Positions 1 through 12,482 of a DNA stretch of 64,000 nt are shown one piece after another. The notes below the pieces were generated by a model. That model was not told the DNA's origin. It searched no databases and was given only the letters and a program-made list of their open reading frames with translations. The stretch covers positions 3,534,001 to 3,598,000 of the forward strand of contig CP141150.1 of the NCBI GenBank assembly GCA_035235625.1. The letters run 5' to 3'. The position numbers and the translations under genes are program-made. The DNA comes from Saururus chinensis (taxonomy: Eukaryota; Streptophyta; Magnoliopsida; Piperales; Saururaceae). Position 1 is the first letter of the stretch. Every line of letters begins with the position of its first letter.

Positions 1-668
1 AAAAGCGACAACTTAACTATGTAATTCCGATCTAACCTACCATTGAATTAGGAATTATTGCATCTATAGCTAGTTTTGGGTCCGGGGCTCAACAGTATAT
101 ACATTCTCAATAATTGGTTTTATCAAAAACATCAAATTATATGGCTTACGGCTGAAGGTAATAAATTCAACAAGTCCCACAAAAAAAAGAGTACGTATTG
201 AGTGTTAGTGCTACACTTGAATGTCCATTTAAAAAATGACTGAAAAAGATGTAACATCGATCATTGGAGAATGCAAAATCTCACCTAAATATACAAATTT
301 ATTATCTATATTTAAGTGACAAAATCCCCTTGATTTTCAAATCAACACTTCTAAACATCTCATTTAACTCTTCCTAACGGGATTCTATACCTCCCTTTCT
401 CTCTCCTTTTCAACGATTCTCTCTTTTTCTCTCTTACCACTAGGGTGAAATTCTGCTTTAGAATATGTCTATATGCACCCTAAAAATCTCTTTAATACTG
501 CAATAACCCATAAATCCCTGAATAAATTTTGAGTGAAGCTAGGCACTAAGGAGATTATTGGGTGCACATAGACTTCATTTTTGCTTTAAAGAGGAATGCT
601 GCCATGATATTTTGGATTAATACGCGATATGCCTATCACGTTATGTTGAATTTACAGCATAGAAGTGA

Positions 669-3349
669 TTACAAGGGTCCTACGCAGAAGTCAGAACCAC
701 TGGGAGATATGGAGAGCTCTAAGTTGATGCCATTCTCAACATGACAGCATACGCTTGCCCTTGAGGTGGAAGAAAATGTGTCACTATTTTCGGTTGATGA
801 TGTACTGCACCTATGCCTTTTTGGAAATGAAGGGCTAGATATATGTGGAGGATGCAATGACAATGATAGAGATAAATCGTCCACTTCCTCATCATCCTCT
901 TCTTCTCCGCCATGTTCATCCTGAAGCAATCTCAAACTTGCGGTATTAGGTCTTCTTTCGGTGTTAGGCTCATCAAACCTGTGCTTATTTGGAACGATAT
1001 CTTGCTGCTCACTGTATGTGGCCTGTTGTGGAATAAAATAATTAGGATACAGACAAGAAAGGAGTCACCATGTGTCACTGAACTGTAGTTAACTATTTCT
1101 CTATATATAGGACGGCTCTGTACACAAGTACATAAAATTATGATGACATACAGTGAACATAAATATATGGATATTGATTTTCCTACAGCAAAAATACCAA
1201 AACTTAGGTTTTAACAAGTGAGCCTTATATAAAGTTCCCATTCCCATAGGTTCACTTATCTCGACGACGATGCTAGTTTTTGACATATATTTTAATGTAA
1301 AAATATTATTTTCCTATATACATATATAAAAGAAATTTATTTTAGCCCATGTGAGCTACAACATCACGGATCGAGATGTATTCGAGATTTAACGATAAAA
1401 AGAAGTAAAAATTAATTTACCCTTGAGTTACGTATGTCATAGAATCAAAATCCGACTACATATGCCTGGTTTCACACAGTTGTGCATAAGCCGGTGCTCA
1501 TGTAAACATATCTCGTATATATTGCATGAAGACATAATATTGATTTTTCGTTGTCAGAATTGAAAGAAGATTACTGTTGTATATTAAAGTGGGGCTGAAA
1601 ACGAGGAAGTGTATTTTCGTTAAACGAGATGCCTCAGCTCATTACTCATTAGGGGCATCTCATCACATAATTTATGGTGCATCATGAGTCATTTGATCCA
1701 GATCCGATGACGTAAGGAAGCTGCCCCTTGAATATGTGCATCATAATTTCGAAATCTGATGATGCACGATGCCATGTCTCATGCCGTTGGGCATGAGCCC
1801 GGACTCATATAAAGGATCTTCTCTCTCCATATTTACATGAAGACATAATACTGATTTTTCCTTGTCAAAACTGAAAGAAGATTACTGTTGTATTTTAAGT
1901 GGGGCTGAACAATGAGGAAGTGCTTTTTCTTTAAACGAGTCTTAACTAATAGTAATAAGCATGTATATAGTGCTTATCAAGTGATGGGTCGTGCTTAATT
2001 ACTCTAGTTAATGAGGAAAATAAGGTGAACACAAAAGGATGTTGAACGGTCTCGGAAGGATAAACTTGGGTAGTGGAGAGCTACAATACAAGGGGAGCCT
2101 AGTGGAGCGGTAAGTAAAGCCGGAAGAGGTGGTTCATGTACCTGTGAAAGATCTGATTCCTGAACTGAGTATCCTAATGTTTTTAGCTTGTAAAGATCAT
2201 CCTCTTTCTGCAATGCAAAACCGCTACTCTCTCTGGTTCTTGCTTCATTGGCCATGGCCTGAAAGTGATCATGGTAGGAGCAGGGTGAGGAAACTGACAC
2301 ATACATTCTATGACTGCCTCCATAGAAGGAACTTGTCTCCATGCACGCCCTATTGAAATCAGAAGAGATTAGAAACGAAGTGAACTACGTTGAAAATGGT
2401 GCTTTAAGGATGGGCAAACACAGGATTAGAGTTAGATGACACTGGAAATGGAAGACAACCTTTTGGGGAGGGAAGGGGAGTGCATGAAGTTGGAATCACC
2501 ACTGGGTCTGGAAAACGATAGGAGTCCGTCATCTTCTTCGTCCTCATCAGCTTTGCCATCACTCTGCTGGCTTGAAGAGAATTTCCTCCTTTTGGCAGCT
2601 GGAATATCTGCTTGAACATAGAGAAGATTAATTATCATTAACCATAGAATACTTCTTGAAGCAAAGATAAACTAGGATATTTGGTGAGTCTGACTTCAGT
2701 ATAATTAATTAGTATACACTTGAAGACAGAATCAGGAAAGGAGGATGGAGAGAGAGAGAGAGATGCTTAAATCCTATTATTAGAGTAATTCTCTGATCCC
2801 GACAAAACAACTAACTACATGAAAAAAACTGGTGTATTTAATTTCATCTAATTCATATACAAAGATAAACAGATTAAAATAATAACATTAAAAAAGAAAA
2901 GAAAAGAAAAATTATTTCATACCTTGTCTGCTCATGTCGTTCTTCATGCTTCTATACATCTGCAGGGTACACAAATGGAGAAAACTGTTAACAACACCAT
3001 TAGAAGATTCAGATAAACTATAGGGATATATATGAAGAGCAAGATAATCAGAAGAAGGAAGAACCTGAAGGTGGCTTTTGACATGCGAAATTGTTAACCC
3101 TCTCACGTCCATGAGCTGAAGAACAAGCTTAGGAGTGGCCTCTACACTCAAAAAGGAGATGCATGACTAAGAGCAAGAGTATTTAGCAAAAAGAAAGAAA
3201 AAAGAAAAAGAAAAGCTCTTACTATCTTGACCTCCAAGCCTTTTAATGGCCTGAACAAAAGAGTGGTGGAGATCAGGTGTCCATTTCAGACGAGGAATAT
3301 TAGACCTCATATATTGCCTTACAGTGCCTGTCCTTCCAAAACTCCCCAT
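669..3349 (-). CDS. GARP/G2-like MYB transcription factor with EAR repression motifs
   Basis: Six exons can be read on the minus strand with GT-AG junctions and matching phases: 3349-3223, 3141-3065, 2959-2923, 2610-2460, 2349-2142 and 1022-669, giving 317 residues. Residues about 17-73 form a single GARP (B-motif) MYB-like DNA-binding domain, starting IPRLKWTPDLHHSFVQAI, passing LGGQDKATPKLVL across the first splice, and ending in SHVKSHLQMYR across the second. An acidic stretch (about 101-108) follows. Near the C-terminus an acidic run leads into LSLSLSL (250-256), an LxLxL-type EAR motif, and a second LELSI lies at 301-305. EAR motifs recruit TOPLESS-type co-repressors, so this is probably a nuclear transcriptional repressor; that is inferred from the family. 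The domain type matches single-GARP proteins such as the At1g14600 group rather than MYB-CC or ARR-B factors. The start is the only ATG in good context before the domain. Intron 5 is long (about 1.1 kb) and holds an internal duplication. Confidence 0.9.
1480..1940. repeat. Direct duplication inside intron 5 of the GARP gene
   Basis: Two copies of about 150 bp (roughly 1480-1630 and 1785-1940) lie in the same orientation about 305 bp apart. Shared blocks include GAAGACATAATA, GAAAGAAGATTACTGTTGTAT and GTGGGGCTGAA. They differ by substitutions and short indels. No coding potential is visible in either. Confidence 0.8.
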
Positions 3350-6300
3350 CTATCTTAGAGCCTCTCTTCCTTAATTCCTTGATTCAGTTTTCCTTAGTAA
3401 TTCTTTGTTACCAAAATCTGACACTTCACCGCTTATGGGTCTTTTTCCTTTCTTTCATCCAGCAGGTTCTGAACAAAAACACCAGATATTGCTATCTGCA
3501 GAATTTCCTATCCGGGTGCTATTCAGTTTCTTTCACCTTCACCTTCACCTTTTCTAGAGGGTCTTCTTCAACCTGTTTCAAAGCAGAAAAGCCCACATAA
3601 TCTCAAACTCTCCTCCAATAATCCAACTTCTTCACAATCTCTATTCTCTCCTCTCTGTGTCTCTTGTCTAAAACAAGAGGGATAAAAAAAAGCAGATATG
3701 GCAGAAGGAACCTCTCTCTCTCTCCTCGCTTAAATTCCTTTGGTGTGTTGTGCTGCTCCCCCCTGCAAAAGGAACTTCTCATCACGAACTTGTGATTTTA
3801 TGGAAATAATAACAAAAGACTTTGACCCACAGAAAGGGCCAAGGTAGCCCATGAATCACACCAAATGCCACGACAAACTACAAAAACTTAAAGGGGAAGG
3901 GAAGGAGGGGAATACAGCTGATAAGAATCTCACTTTGATGATTTTGTATTTTACATTTATATTGGGTCCTTCTGGCGGTCATTGTCTACTATTTACCTCA
4001 ATCCAATGAACCCAACTCATTGAAAGTGTCAAACTCAATCTCTCTTTTCTTTCTATTCATTTTGGCTTGGTTTTGGCTCATTTTTCATGCAAAGAAGTCA
4101 ACGGGTAAGAGAAGTGAAATTTGGTTAAGCATTACCTTGGCATTGGGTAAGAGAAGTGACATTTGGGGAAGCATTACGTACATTGGCTTGTGTAAGAGAA
4201 GTGACATTTGGGGAAGTATGTTACCTTGGCATTGTGTAAATCAAGAATAAAGTACCAATTGACTCAATCAAAGTGCAAGAATGAGGTTTGTATCAAAATA
4301 TATCAATTTCGACTGTTTAGGTAGTAAATGAATGAACGAGAAGTTAGTTAGCCGACAAGGCTGCTGTCTCTCAGCCCTTCCGGGTTTCTTCCTTCATTCA
4401 CATGTTTCTACATCAATCACCAATTCACCATAAGGCGGTGCCGACTTTTGAATTTGCATGTGATGGCAATTTGGGGATTAAGTCATGCAAAGCTGTAATA
4501 GGTATTAAATGCCTTTTGTTTTTGTACAGAAAACAAAACAAAGAAGACCTTAATGATCCTGATATCCTGTTGTCAGGCTTTTCCTGGCTGCTGAGCATAT
4601 ATATGGCTGCTTCTAAAGGGCCATTTTTATAGAGACATCAACCAAAAGACGTAGTAATTTAAATGGTAGCATCCTTCCCAGACTGCCCTTATTATTCTTA
4701 CAGGTTGGCATATGTTTCATTAAGAATGCATGCAGGTTTGAATGCGTATGATAAGACACAACTTGAACTTTTGTTGATTCATTCAGTGTTTGTGTCCACC
4801 ATGACTGCCACAAGAAACAAGACCTCAGTTTCATACATGGAATCACCTTCTCCTTGCACAAGACACATAATCAACGTGGGCTAATCTCACCCATAAAACA
4901 AATTAAGGGCCAATTACGTAATACTTCATCAGACTTCATGCTTACAGATGTCTGATATCATCTGATGATACTGTAGATGCAGTCATACATTCACGTAGGC
5001 TTTCGCTTCTTGTTGAGGCTTAAGCAGATGATAAGAAAAGTCATGGTCAAGCTCTCATCCAGCAAGTCAGGCGGAATTCCAGCTGAAGGGAGGAAGAAAA
5101 AGGACAGATAAAGAAAGGAGTGGCGTGTGAGCAACGGCAAAGGATTTGCTAATTCCCCGAGTCCAGAGTAGAGACAGGTGATGCATCCATCTCAAAGGAA
5201 AGCAGGCATGCAGCACTGCAGGCTACAGTACAAAAAAGAGGTCCCTCCGGTAGAGAGAGAGGGAGGGAGGAGGAGAGGGGCGCCAAGTTCATTCGTTCTC
5301 TGAAATTCCTTTTGCCTCCCTTCCGTCCTGTCTCCATCGGTGTTGAAGAGGCATACTGCTCTGAGTTGCTCAGGAACTTTGGCTCATTTTTGCCGGAGGT
5401 CAGTGGCAGGAAGGAATGAAATGATGGGATATTACTGTGACTCTGCAATTCAGTAGCCCTGGCTCTGGCCTGTAGATACCATGCAAAGAGGCCACATCAA
5501 AAGCCAAGTTACTTTCGGCAGAATTCATGGCACAGCTTAAAACCCAGTAGCTCGGTAGAGCCTACTCTGAAAAAAAAGAAAAGAACAGACGCTATCAGTT
5601 TGATCAGTAAGTCAAAACTCAAGAGGGATGTCTGAAAAAGAATAACTGTTGAGCATCGGAAAAGCATGGTTGTCGGCAAACGCTTTGTTCTTTTGTCAAA
5701 GTGTAGCTCACCCAAGTTTTCAGTACAAAAAAACGTTTAAGCGGCTTTCATCTCAGTTCACAGGAGCTTGTTCTAAATCAAAAAACAAGCTGTTCATACG
5801 CTATCTAAGAACCCAACTCTTATCCAACGGTTACATGGATTTTTTTGTCCTTCCCAAACTTCAGTATTTTTTTTCAGTTTCTTTTCACTTCAGAAACTTG
5901 TGTTATCTGTTTGTAATGGTTTTGGCTGATTGTGTTGTGGCCATGAATTCCAGTTCGCACTGCCAAAATGCCAGGCAGCCCGGTATCTTCCGAATCCAAA
6001 TTCGCCTTCACCAGCGACTTTCATGAGCTGTTGATGGTCCTAGATTGATGGTGTAGTCCATAAAATTTGTGCCAAGATTACGTTTTATGTAGATTTAAAA
6101 TCTACTAGAGTGTGCCTCGTCGATCCAAGATAAAAAACTCGGAAGATTTTTTGTCCTCTTACCTGGTATCCGCCACTAGATAATTGAGGGTATACAGCTA
6201 ATACACATTAGTTCATGTAGTACATTATTTATGCTAACGTTTATGCTAACTCACGTTAGCGTGGTCGATTTTCATGCTTCCTACAGAGGATACAGGAGGA

Positions 6301-6548
6301 CCTTAAAGTTTTCCCATAAAGATTTTAAAATATTTTCCTCACAATTTTTTTATGAATAGTTTTTTCACCAATATATGGAGCTCTGAACATAGAACATATA
6401 AAAATTAATGCCCCTTTATGTATTATGTTCTCATGTGAACTATTCACGGAGCTTTGTCACACTAGACGCGTTCTAGAATGGTTGGTGATGTTTCAAAAGT
6501 TCCTTAACTTCCACAAATCACATCCTACCCCTCATGTTGGCTAACAGG
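3350..6548. other. Intergenic, 5' flank of the GARP gene
   Basis: This holds the GARP promoter and 5'UTR (a CT-rich stretch at 3690-3730 is the nearest landmark) and the 43-bp tandem repeat. Short open frames occur in both strands, but none shows a domain or codon pattern I recognise. No other gene is supported. Confidence 0.5.
4103..4233. repeat. Short tandem repeat, about 43 bp x 3
   Basis: Three consecutive units (starting near 4103, 4145 and 4190) share GTAAGAGAAGTGACATTTGG followed by a CATT-rich spacer. It lies about 750 bp upstream of the GARP gene start and has no recognised function. Confidence 0.8.
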
Positions 6549-6953
6549 TCATCCTTCGCCCTTCCATTTACCTACCTGCTTGCACCTAACAAGATTTTTT
6601 ATACCTTCTTTAACACCAAGAAATGATTTATAGTCAATGATAGCATTTATTCCGTGATTGTTTATATTATATTCAACCTCTTCATGGAATGAATAACTGG
6701 AGAAGTTTTCCTGCAACTTAAAAGAAAAAGTCTTTGTGTTGTCTCCATCCTTTGAAATAGATGAGAACCATCCACCACCCAAATAGTCATAAGACCTATT
6801 AGTCAGTTCAATCTTTGTTTGTTCTGCCCTCATGCCGGTAAAATGAAACCAACTTTTGAAGCTACTATGACCACATAATGCCCAGTTTGCCTCATATCGT
6901 TTACATGGTCTAATGAACAAGTAAAAACTCATGCCTTGGTATGCTCTCATCAT
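6549..6953 (-). CDS. Unrecognised open frame, possible exon or gene relic
   Basis: A 134-codon open frame on the minus strand, uninterrupted in an otherwise AT-rich, stop-rich area. It encodes a mixed polar/aromatic sequence with segments such as RAYQGMSFYLFIRPCKRYE, NWALCG and YDYLGGGWF, unlike the low-complexity frames nearby. I do not recognise the family. No signal peptide or membrane helix is evident. It could be one exon of a larger gene, a fragment of a transposed gene or chance. No neighbouring frame clearly extends it. Confidence 0.25.
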   Translation of the reverse strand: MMRAYQGMSFYLFIRPCKRYEANWALCGHSSFKSWFHFTGMRAEQTKIELTNRSYDYLGGGWFSSISKDGDNTKTFSFKLQENFSSYSFHEEVEYNINNHGINAIIDYKSFLGVKEGIKNLVRCKQVGKWKGEG

Positions 6954-9900
6954 CCCTATTGTGACGGTTGAATATGTTGTTGTTTAGGGGGGATAAAAAA
7001 CTGAAGGCCTGAAAATCTTCCATGTTGTACGGATGCTCATGCTCATATTAATCAACGTATTAAATCAGAATTTTAAATTGAAGGAAGCTAGTTAGAGCCA
7101 TAAAGGGGAGCTTACCAAGTCAAATATGCATCAACGTCAGTGTCTTCAATCATTCAAAAAAAAGTTTTATTTTATCTTTATTAATACTGTGCCTGACAAG
7201 TGTTGCACAACAACACAATCAAAAGGGAGTTGATCTGGTGCCCCCAAAAAACAAAAAGGGAAGATAATCTTATTTATAATTGGAAGAAATTTCAGTAGTG
7301 ACTGACAGCATGACACAAGTGAACTGACGTAGAACCAGAAGGGTTTTCAATGGTGTAGATGCGACACATAGTTCATGCATAAATGCATGTGATAGTTCTC
7401 GTCCATCACCTTAGAATTTGCCACATTTTTGCATAGAGACAACCAATGTGTAATGGTTCTAGCTTTCGAAGCATGGTCATAAGCCCCATTGCCGCGGCGT
7501 TACATAAACACAGCCTTTTTCAAGCCTTTCTAGATCAGCGAAGTTGATATTTCTTTTTCTCAAATTTATGGGTGGAAGATCAATAAGCGTAAAACAAATT
7601 GTGCTAAAACAGTGTTTTTGTTTATTCTAACGCCATCTTTTTCATGACAGAGATATGAGGGTTGAAATTCTTTTATTCATCTAAACTTCATTCTCGGTAA
7701 CGTGACATGGAGACTAAGTAAACGAATAGCAAAAAGATCAACAATCAATCCTTTTCCCCTTGACGGACTACCAAACACAGGAAAACAACCAGCCAAAACT
7801 TGAGCATCAGAAAAGTATACAGCCCAGATCTTCTTGTCAGCCCCAAACTGATGGTCCTCATGCGCAGAAAAGACAAGGGGCAGAGGAAGGCGGAAGGCAC
7901 AAGGGTAGGATCAAGGAAGGAAGAACAAACGAGCAAAGCAAATGGGAAAAAAAGGGAGAGGATTGAAACGAAAAGATGACAAAGATGATGAGATAAAAAG
8001 CATCAGATCGCCTGCTCACTTGTCAAATAATCAGTTGCATTGCCCAACTCTTAACTTCACTGGATCAAGTGCTCGCCAGTTTTTAAGACAGCACCTCCCT
8101 TCTATGCATCATATCATTTTTTTTTCTGATGGCTCTCATCTTTACATAGAAGCAACCTGATTTCAGAGACCATATATTTCCCACAACATTTGCGCCATGC
8201 CTCCAGATAAATACAAGAAAACTTAAAAAAAAGTGTAACTTTATCAATGAACCTAATCGAGTTGCAACAAATTTTGGCATTGGATCCAAATTCTATGATA
8301 TCCTTATCACTACCATTCAAGATAATGGTGGCAGAGAAATTAAACAAATAAAAACTGAGTGATCATTGTTGTAATTTATGCAAATTGGTTATGGAAGTTC
8401 ACAATTCAAACACCATCAGACATTCATGGAGATGTACTATACACTAACATTATGCTGGGTTGAAATGCCACCTCCAAGTCTTTAATCCTGTTTACCCCTG
8501 TTGTAAACAGTAATTGTAGTTAGTAAAAAATTCGGGTGGTTTACACAAAGTGTATTTTCTAACCAGTCAGAAGGCTTAAAAGCAACTTTATATCCTACCT
8601 GCTGCAGTTCATATTTATCTCCTACTTAGTTGTTCATTACTCATCTACGACTGGAATGGTGTATTAGAAACGAACAGAGTCATACCGATAAACCCTCAAT
8701 CAGTTGCACAATTCCCAAATATTTCCTTAATCAGTTTTTAAATTTATCATAAGATAGATCTGCCAATGGAAAAACATAACTCCAGAGAATAACAGTATTA
8801 TTAACTGCAATGAAAATCAGTCTCCAAAATATCTAGCACCAACATCTCAACATGCAAATGTTTGTCCAGGACACTTTTTTTTATTGGTGTTCTCCAAGAC
8901 ACATTGTCCACATACCTTTCATCAGGCACAGGAAGAGCACACATTACATCAGAGATGCACCACTTTAAATGGATAATAAAAAGTTGCATGGTTCAAATTG
9001 TCATCATCATCATAAACCTCATCCCAGAAAGCTCAGGTCAGCAAGATAAATTCTACTTCGTAATTAAATACTCGCATAGCATTAATGTAATCCAGGTTAA
9101 TATAGTTATACCTGATGCAACCTTTGTATGCATAATTCAAGGTATACAGAAAATTACAAATTAACTATTAGAAATATAAAAAAAAGTTATTCCTGACGAA
9201 AAATACAAATTAATTGTTAAAGGTATTCTTATACTGATTCCAAATATGTCTGATCCAAGTAACCCTTAGATTCATGGAATTATCTACATAACAAAGAAGT
9301 TCCTCATATTCTCATGCCTTCCACAGGTCAAAGCAATATTCAGTGCGTTCAGCAAAATTTACTACTTTTGACTGTCTAAGGAGTAAACATAAATTGTATA
9401 ACCAATAAGAAACAGCAGTCATCTTCATGTAATAATAACCAAATTTGACATCACTTAGCAGCACTTTTGGTGGTCTTAAATCACATGCTGAGTGATATTT
9501 CATCCCTATGTGATGTCAAATTTTCTGTTATTAACTCATTAAACAAACCACATGAATGCATATTACCGAAACAGAGAATCCCAATTAACTCTGAATAGAC
9601 CTTTTCAGCTCATCTAATGCAGAAATTCATGATATCTATATGCTTCTATCCTTCGTTTCAAATGAACTCAGTACCAATTTAATTTCTTCCACTAGATTAA
9701 TGTCAAGCAAACATAAATACAAAAATTTACATGCAGAATATAACAACTGCTGGAAGTCAATTGTCGACCCCAAAGCTAACTCTTTTTATATATATTTATT
9801 TTAAACAAAACACTCCAAACAAGTAAAACAATGTTAGTCACCTTGTGCTACATACTTTCACCAGATTCAATATCTCACAAGCCTGACAACCCCATCTTTT

Positions 9901-10318
9901 CACATATAAGTATATGTCACTTTACATAGACAAGATATTGGGAAAAAACATATCTTTCCCAATGTATATTGCAAATATTCCCTGATATACCTCTTCCAAG
10001 CATCACCCCTGACTTTTTTCCCACCTGTGATCCCCTGGCCCCAATCTTCACCTCCTTTCATTTTTTTACTCTGGCAGCAAGCCAAATCCAGTATATTTCA
10101 TACATGACTCCACTATGGCAGCACGTCATGGTGGTTTAAAGAAGGTTGAGTTAACAAATGCATACCAGTATGGACAGTTGTATGGATATGGCTATGATCC
10201 TACATCTCCTATAGGATAAGTGTATGGACCACCAGTACTCATGTCCATACCAACCGTTACCACTGTTACCACAGTTACAACCTATTCACCGCATTGGATA
10301 TTACATTATCTGCCTGTG
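6954..10318. other. Intergenic, no clear gene
   Basis: AT-rich sequence without a convincing coding region. Near 10170-10310 a plus-strand frame reads NAYQYGQLYGYGYDPTSPI, a stop, then VYGPPVLMSIPTVTTVTT. This could be a decayed exon of a Tyr/Gly-rich (for example RNA-binding) protein. Confidence 0.4.
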
Positions 10319-10658
10319 TGTTATGAACCCTACGAATCAGGGCTCTACAATTGGGAGAATGAGAGACGAAGAGGGGAAAAGGACTACCACTGGTTCAGGC
10401 CGAACCAGCGAAGGGATGGAAGGCAAGGTGAGAGAGAGAGGTCGGGGAGAGAGAAGGGAGATTAGGGCTGATTGACTTTCTTATTATCCTCAAGGCGCTA
10501 AGCCATTGCATAATTTAACCCGTAATGGGCCTGATTATTTTCCTAACTAGCCTTATGGGCTTATAACAAGAATTAAACAAAAAACTAAATAGCCTTATGG
10601 GCTTACAAGCAAAATAAAGAAACTATCTAATAGACTAATCAAATAATGATCCATAACA
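10319..10658 (-). repeat. LTR of a deleted Ty3/gypsy element (3' LTR in element orientation)
   Basis: A 340-bp repeat starting TGTTATGAACCC and ending CCATAACA. It is nearly identical to the copy at 12134-12482. Both have TG..CA termini, and the flanks CTGTG (10314-10318) and ATGTG (12483-12487) agree at four of five bases, as expected for an aged 5-bp target duplication. Confidence 0.88.
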
Positions 10659-12133
10659 ATGCACCATGCTCCGCTAGTGCCTTGACCTCAAGGTGCAAAA
10701 TCTAGAAAACGAGCAAAGAAGTCATCCTCCGATATCCATGAAGCCTCATCCAAGGAGCGACCATAAGCCAGCCAGAGCAACAATTGCAATGAGTGTCAAT
10801 GATAAAAGAAGGAACATGCAATGGTACATCAGGAGGTATAAGTGGGGGCGGTGGACTGTGCACAACGCATGAAGGATCACCCACAAAACGGCGGAGGCGT
10901 GAAACATGGAAGACAGGATGAACCTGAGAGTCTGCGGGAAGTTGAAGACAGTATGCAACAGCACCGACACGCTCAACAATAGAGTAGGGACCATGAAAGC
11001 GATGTGCCAACTTGGCACTCGTGGGCTGAAATAAGAAAGATTGCCTCTGAGGCATGAAACTGACATAAACCAAGTCACCTATCTGAAATTCCCAATCTGT
11101 ATGATGACCATCATATACTTGTTTCATCCTGTTTTGAGCTGTCTTCAAATTTTGCTTGAGCTAACACAGTAACTCATCACGATTCTGAAGAAGATGGTTA
11201 ACCTCCCCTACTACGGCACAATGGGGTACATAAGCCAGGATATTAGGTGGATCCCGACCATACACTACCCGAAAGGGGGAAAATCCTGCAGCTATATGAA
11301 AAGCTGTATTATAAGAATACTCAACCCAAGGTAAAAAATGAAGCCACTTGTAGGGGTTGTCGCCAACAAAACAATGAAGATACTGCTCAAGGCATCTGTT
11401 GAACACCTTGGTCTGACAATCCGTATGAGGGTGGTAAGCCGTACTCATGTATAAGGAGGTTCTTTGTAAAAAAAATTTCCTGCCCAAAGTGGGAAATAAA
11501 AATTTGATCACGGTCCAAAACAATGGTACACAGCATCCCATGCAATTTGGCCACATCACGAACACAGATCACGGCCACATCCCTAGCTGTGAAGGGATGG
11601 CCTAAAAGGCTAAAATGAGCATATTTGGACAACCGATCCACCACAACCATAATAACAGATTACCCTTGAACCAATGGCAGAGCTTCAATAAAATTCATGG
11701 AAATGTCCTCCTAGACGCGCTCAAGAATAGGCAGTGGCTGGAATAACCCCGCGGGAGCTGTAGTGAAGCCTTGGCACACTAGCAAACATCACAACTTGCA
11801 ACATAATCATAAACTGCATGGCAGAGACCTTGCCACAAAAAACTCTGGGACACCCGTTTGTAGGTATAAAATGAGCCTTCATATCCAGCAAAAGGAGAAT
11901 CATGGAAGTGCGAAGCGGAGAATCATTCGGAACCCATAGACGATCCTTCTAGAAAATCAAGTAACCCTGTAAAACAAAAGAAGGCATACCAGAAGGGTCA
12001 TCTCGCAAGCGCTCAAGGAGGGTCACGGCCTCTGGATCCTGAGAATACACATGACGGAGTTGGTCCAGAAAGGGAAAGACCGAAGTCATAACCTGAGCTG
12101 TGGCAAATTGCCTAGAGAGAGCTCCGATACTAA
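10659..12133 (-). mobile_element. Internally deleted Ty3/gypsy retrotransposon, integrase remnant
   Basis: The 1.5-kb internal region lies between two direct LTRs and reads on the minus strand. From 12133 downward it shows, in order, a decayed zinc-binding (HHCC-like) segment near 11903-11721; the integrase core at about 11650-11165, with VVVDRLSKYAHF, VLDRDQIF and STAYHPHTD followed by a CLEQYL glutamate (the D,D,E arrangement); and the GPY/F region with HRFHGPYSIVERVG and HPVFHVSRLRRFVG at about 11148-10702. Frames shift and stops interrupt it. Gag, protease, reverse transcriptase and RNase H are missing, so it cannot move alone. No chromodomain is evident after the GPY/F region. Confidence 0.87.
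12117..12132 (-). other. Primer-binding site, tRNA-iMet-like
   Basis: Directly inside the 12134-12482 LTR the minus strand reads TAGTATCGGAGCTCTC. This is close to the initiator-Met primer-binding consensus TGGTATCAGAGC used by most plant LTR elements, and it fixes the element orientation as minus. Confidence 0.7.
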
Positions 12134-12482
12134 TGTTATGAACCCTACGAATCAGGGCTCTACAATTGGGATAATGAGAGACAAAGAGGGGAAAAGGACT
12201 TCCACTGGTTCAGGCCGAACCAGAGAAGGGACGGAAGGCAAGGTGAGAGAGAGAGGTCGGGGAGAGAGAAGGGAGATTAGGGCTGATTGATTTTCTGATT
12301 ATCCTCAAGGCGCTAAGCCATTACATAATTTAACCCGTAATGGGCCTCATTATTTTCCTAACTAGCCTTATGGGCTTATAAGGCTTATAACAGGAATTAA
12401 ACAAAAGACCTAAAAGCCTTATGGGCTTACAAGCAAAATAAAGAAACTATCTAATAGACTAATCAAATAACAATCCATAACA
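12134..12482 (-). repeat. LTR of a deleted Ty3/gypsy element (5' LTR in element orientation)
   Basis: A 349-bp copy of the 10319-10658 LTR. It differs by scattered substitutions and a local 10-bp duplication of AGGCTTATAA. The termini are TG..CA. Confidence 0.88.
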
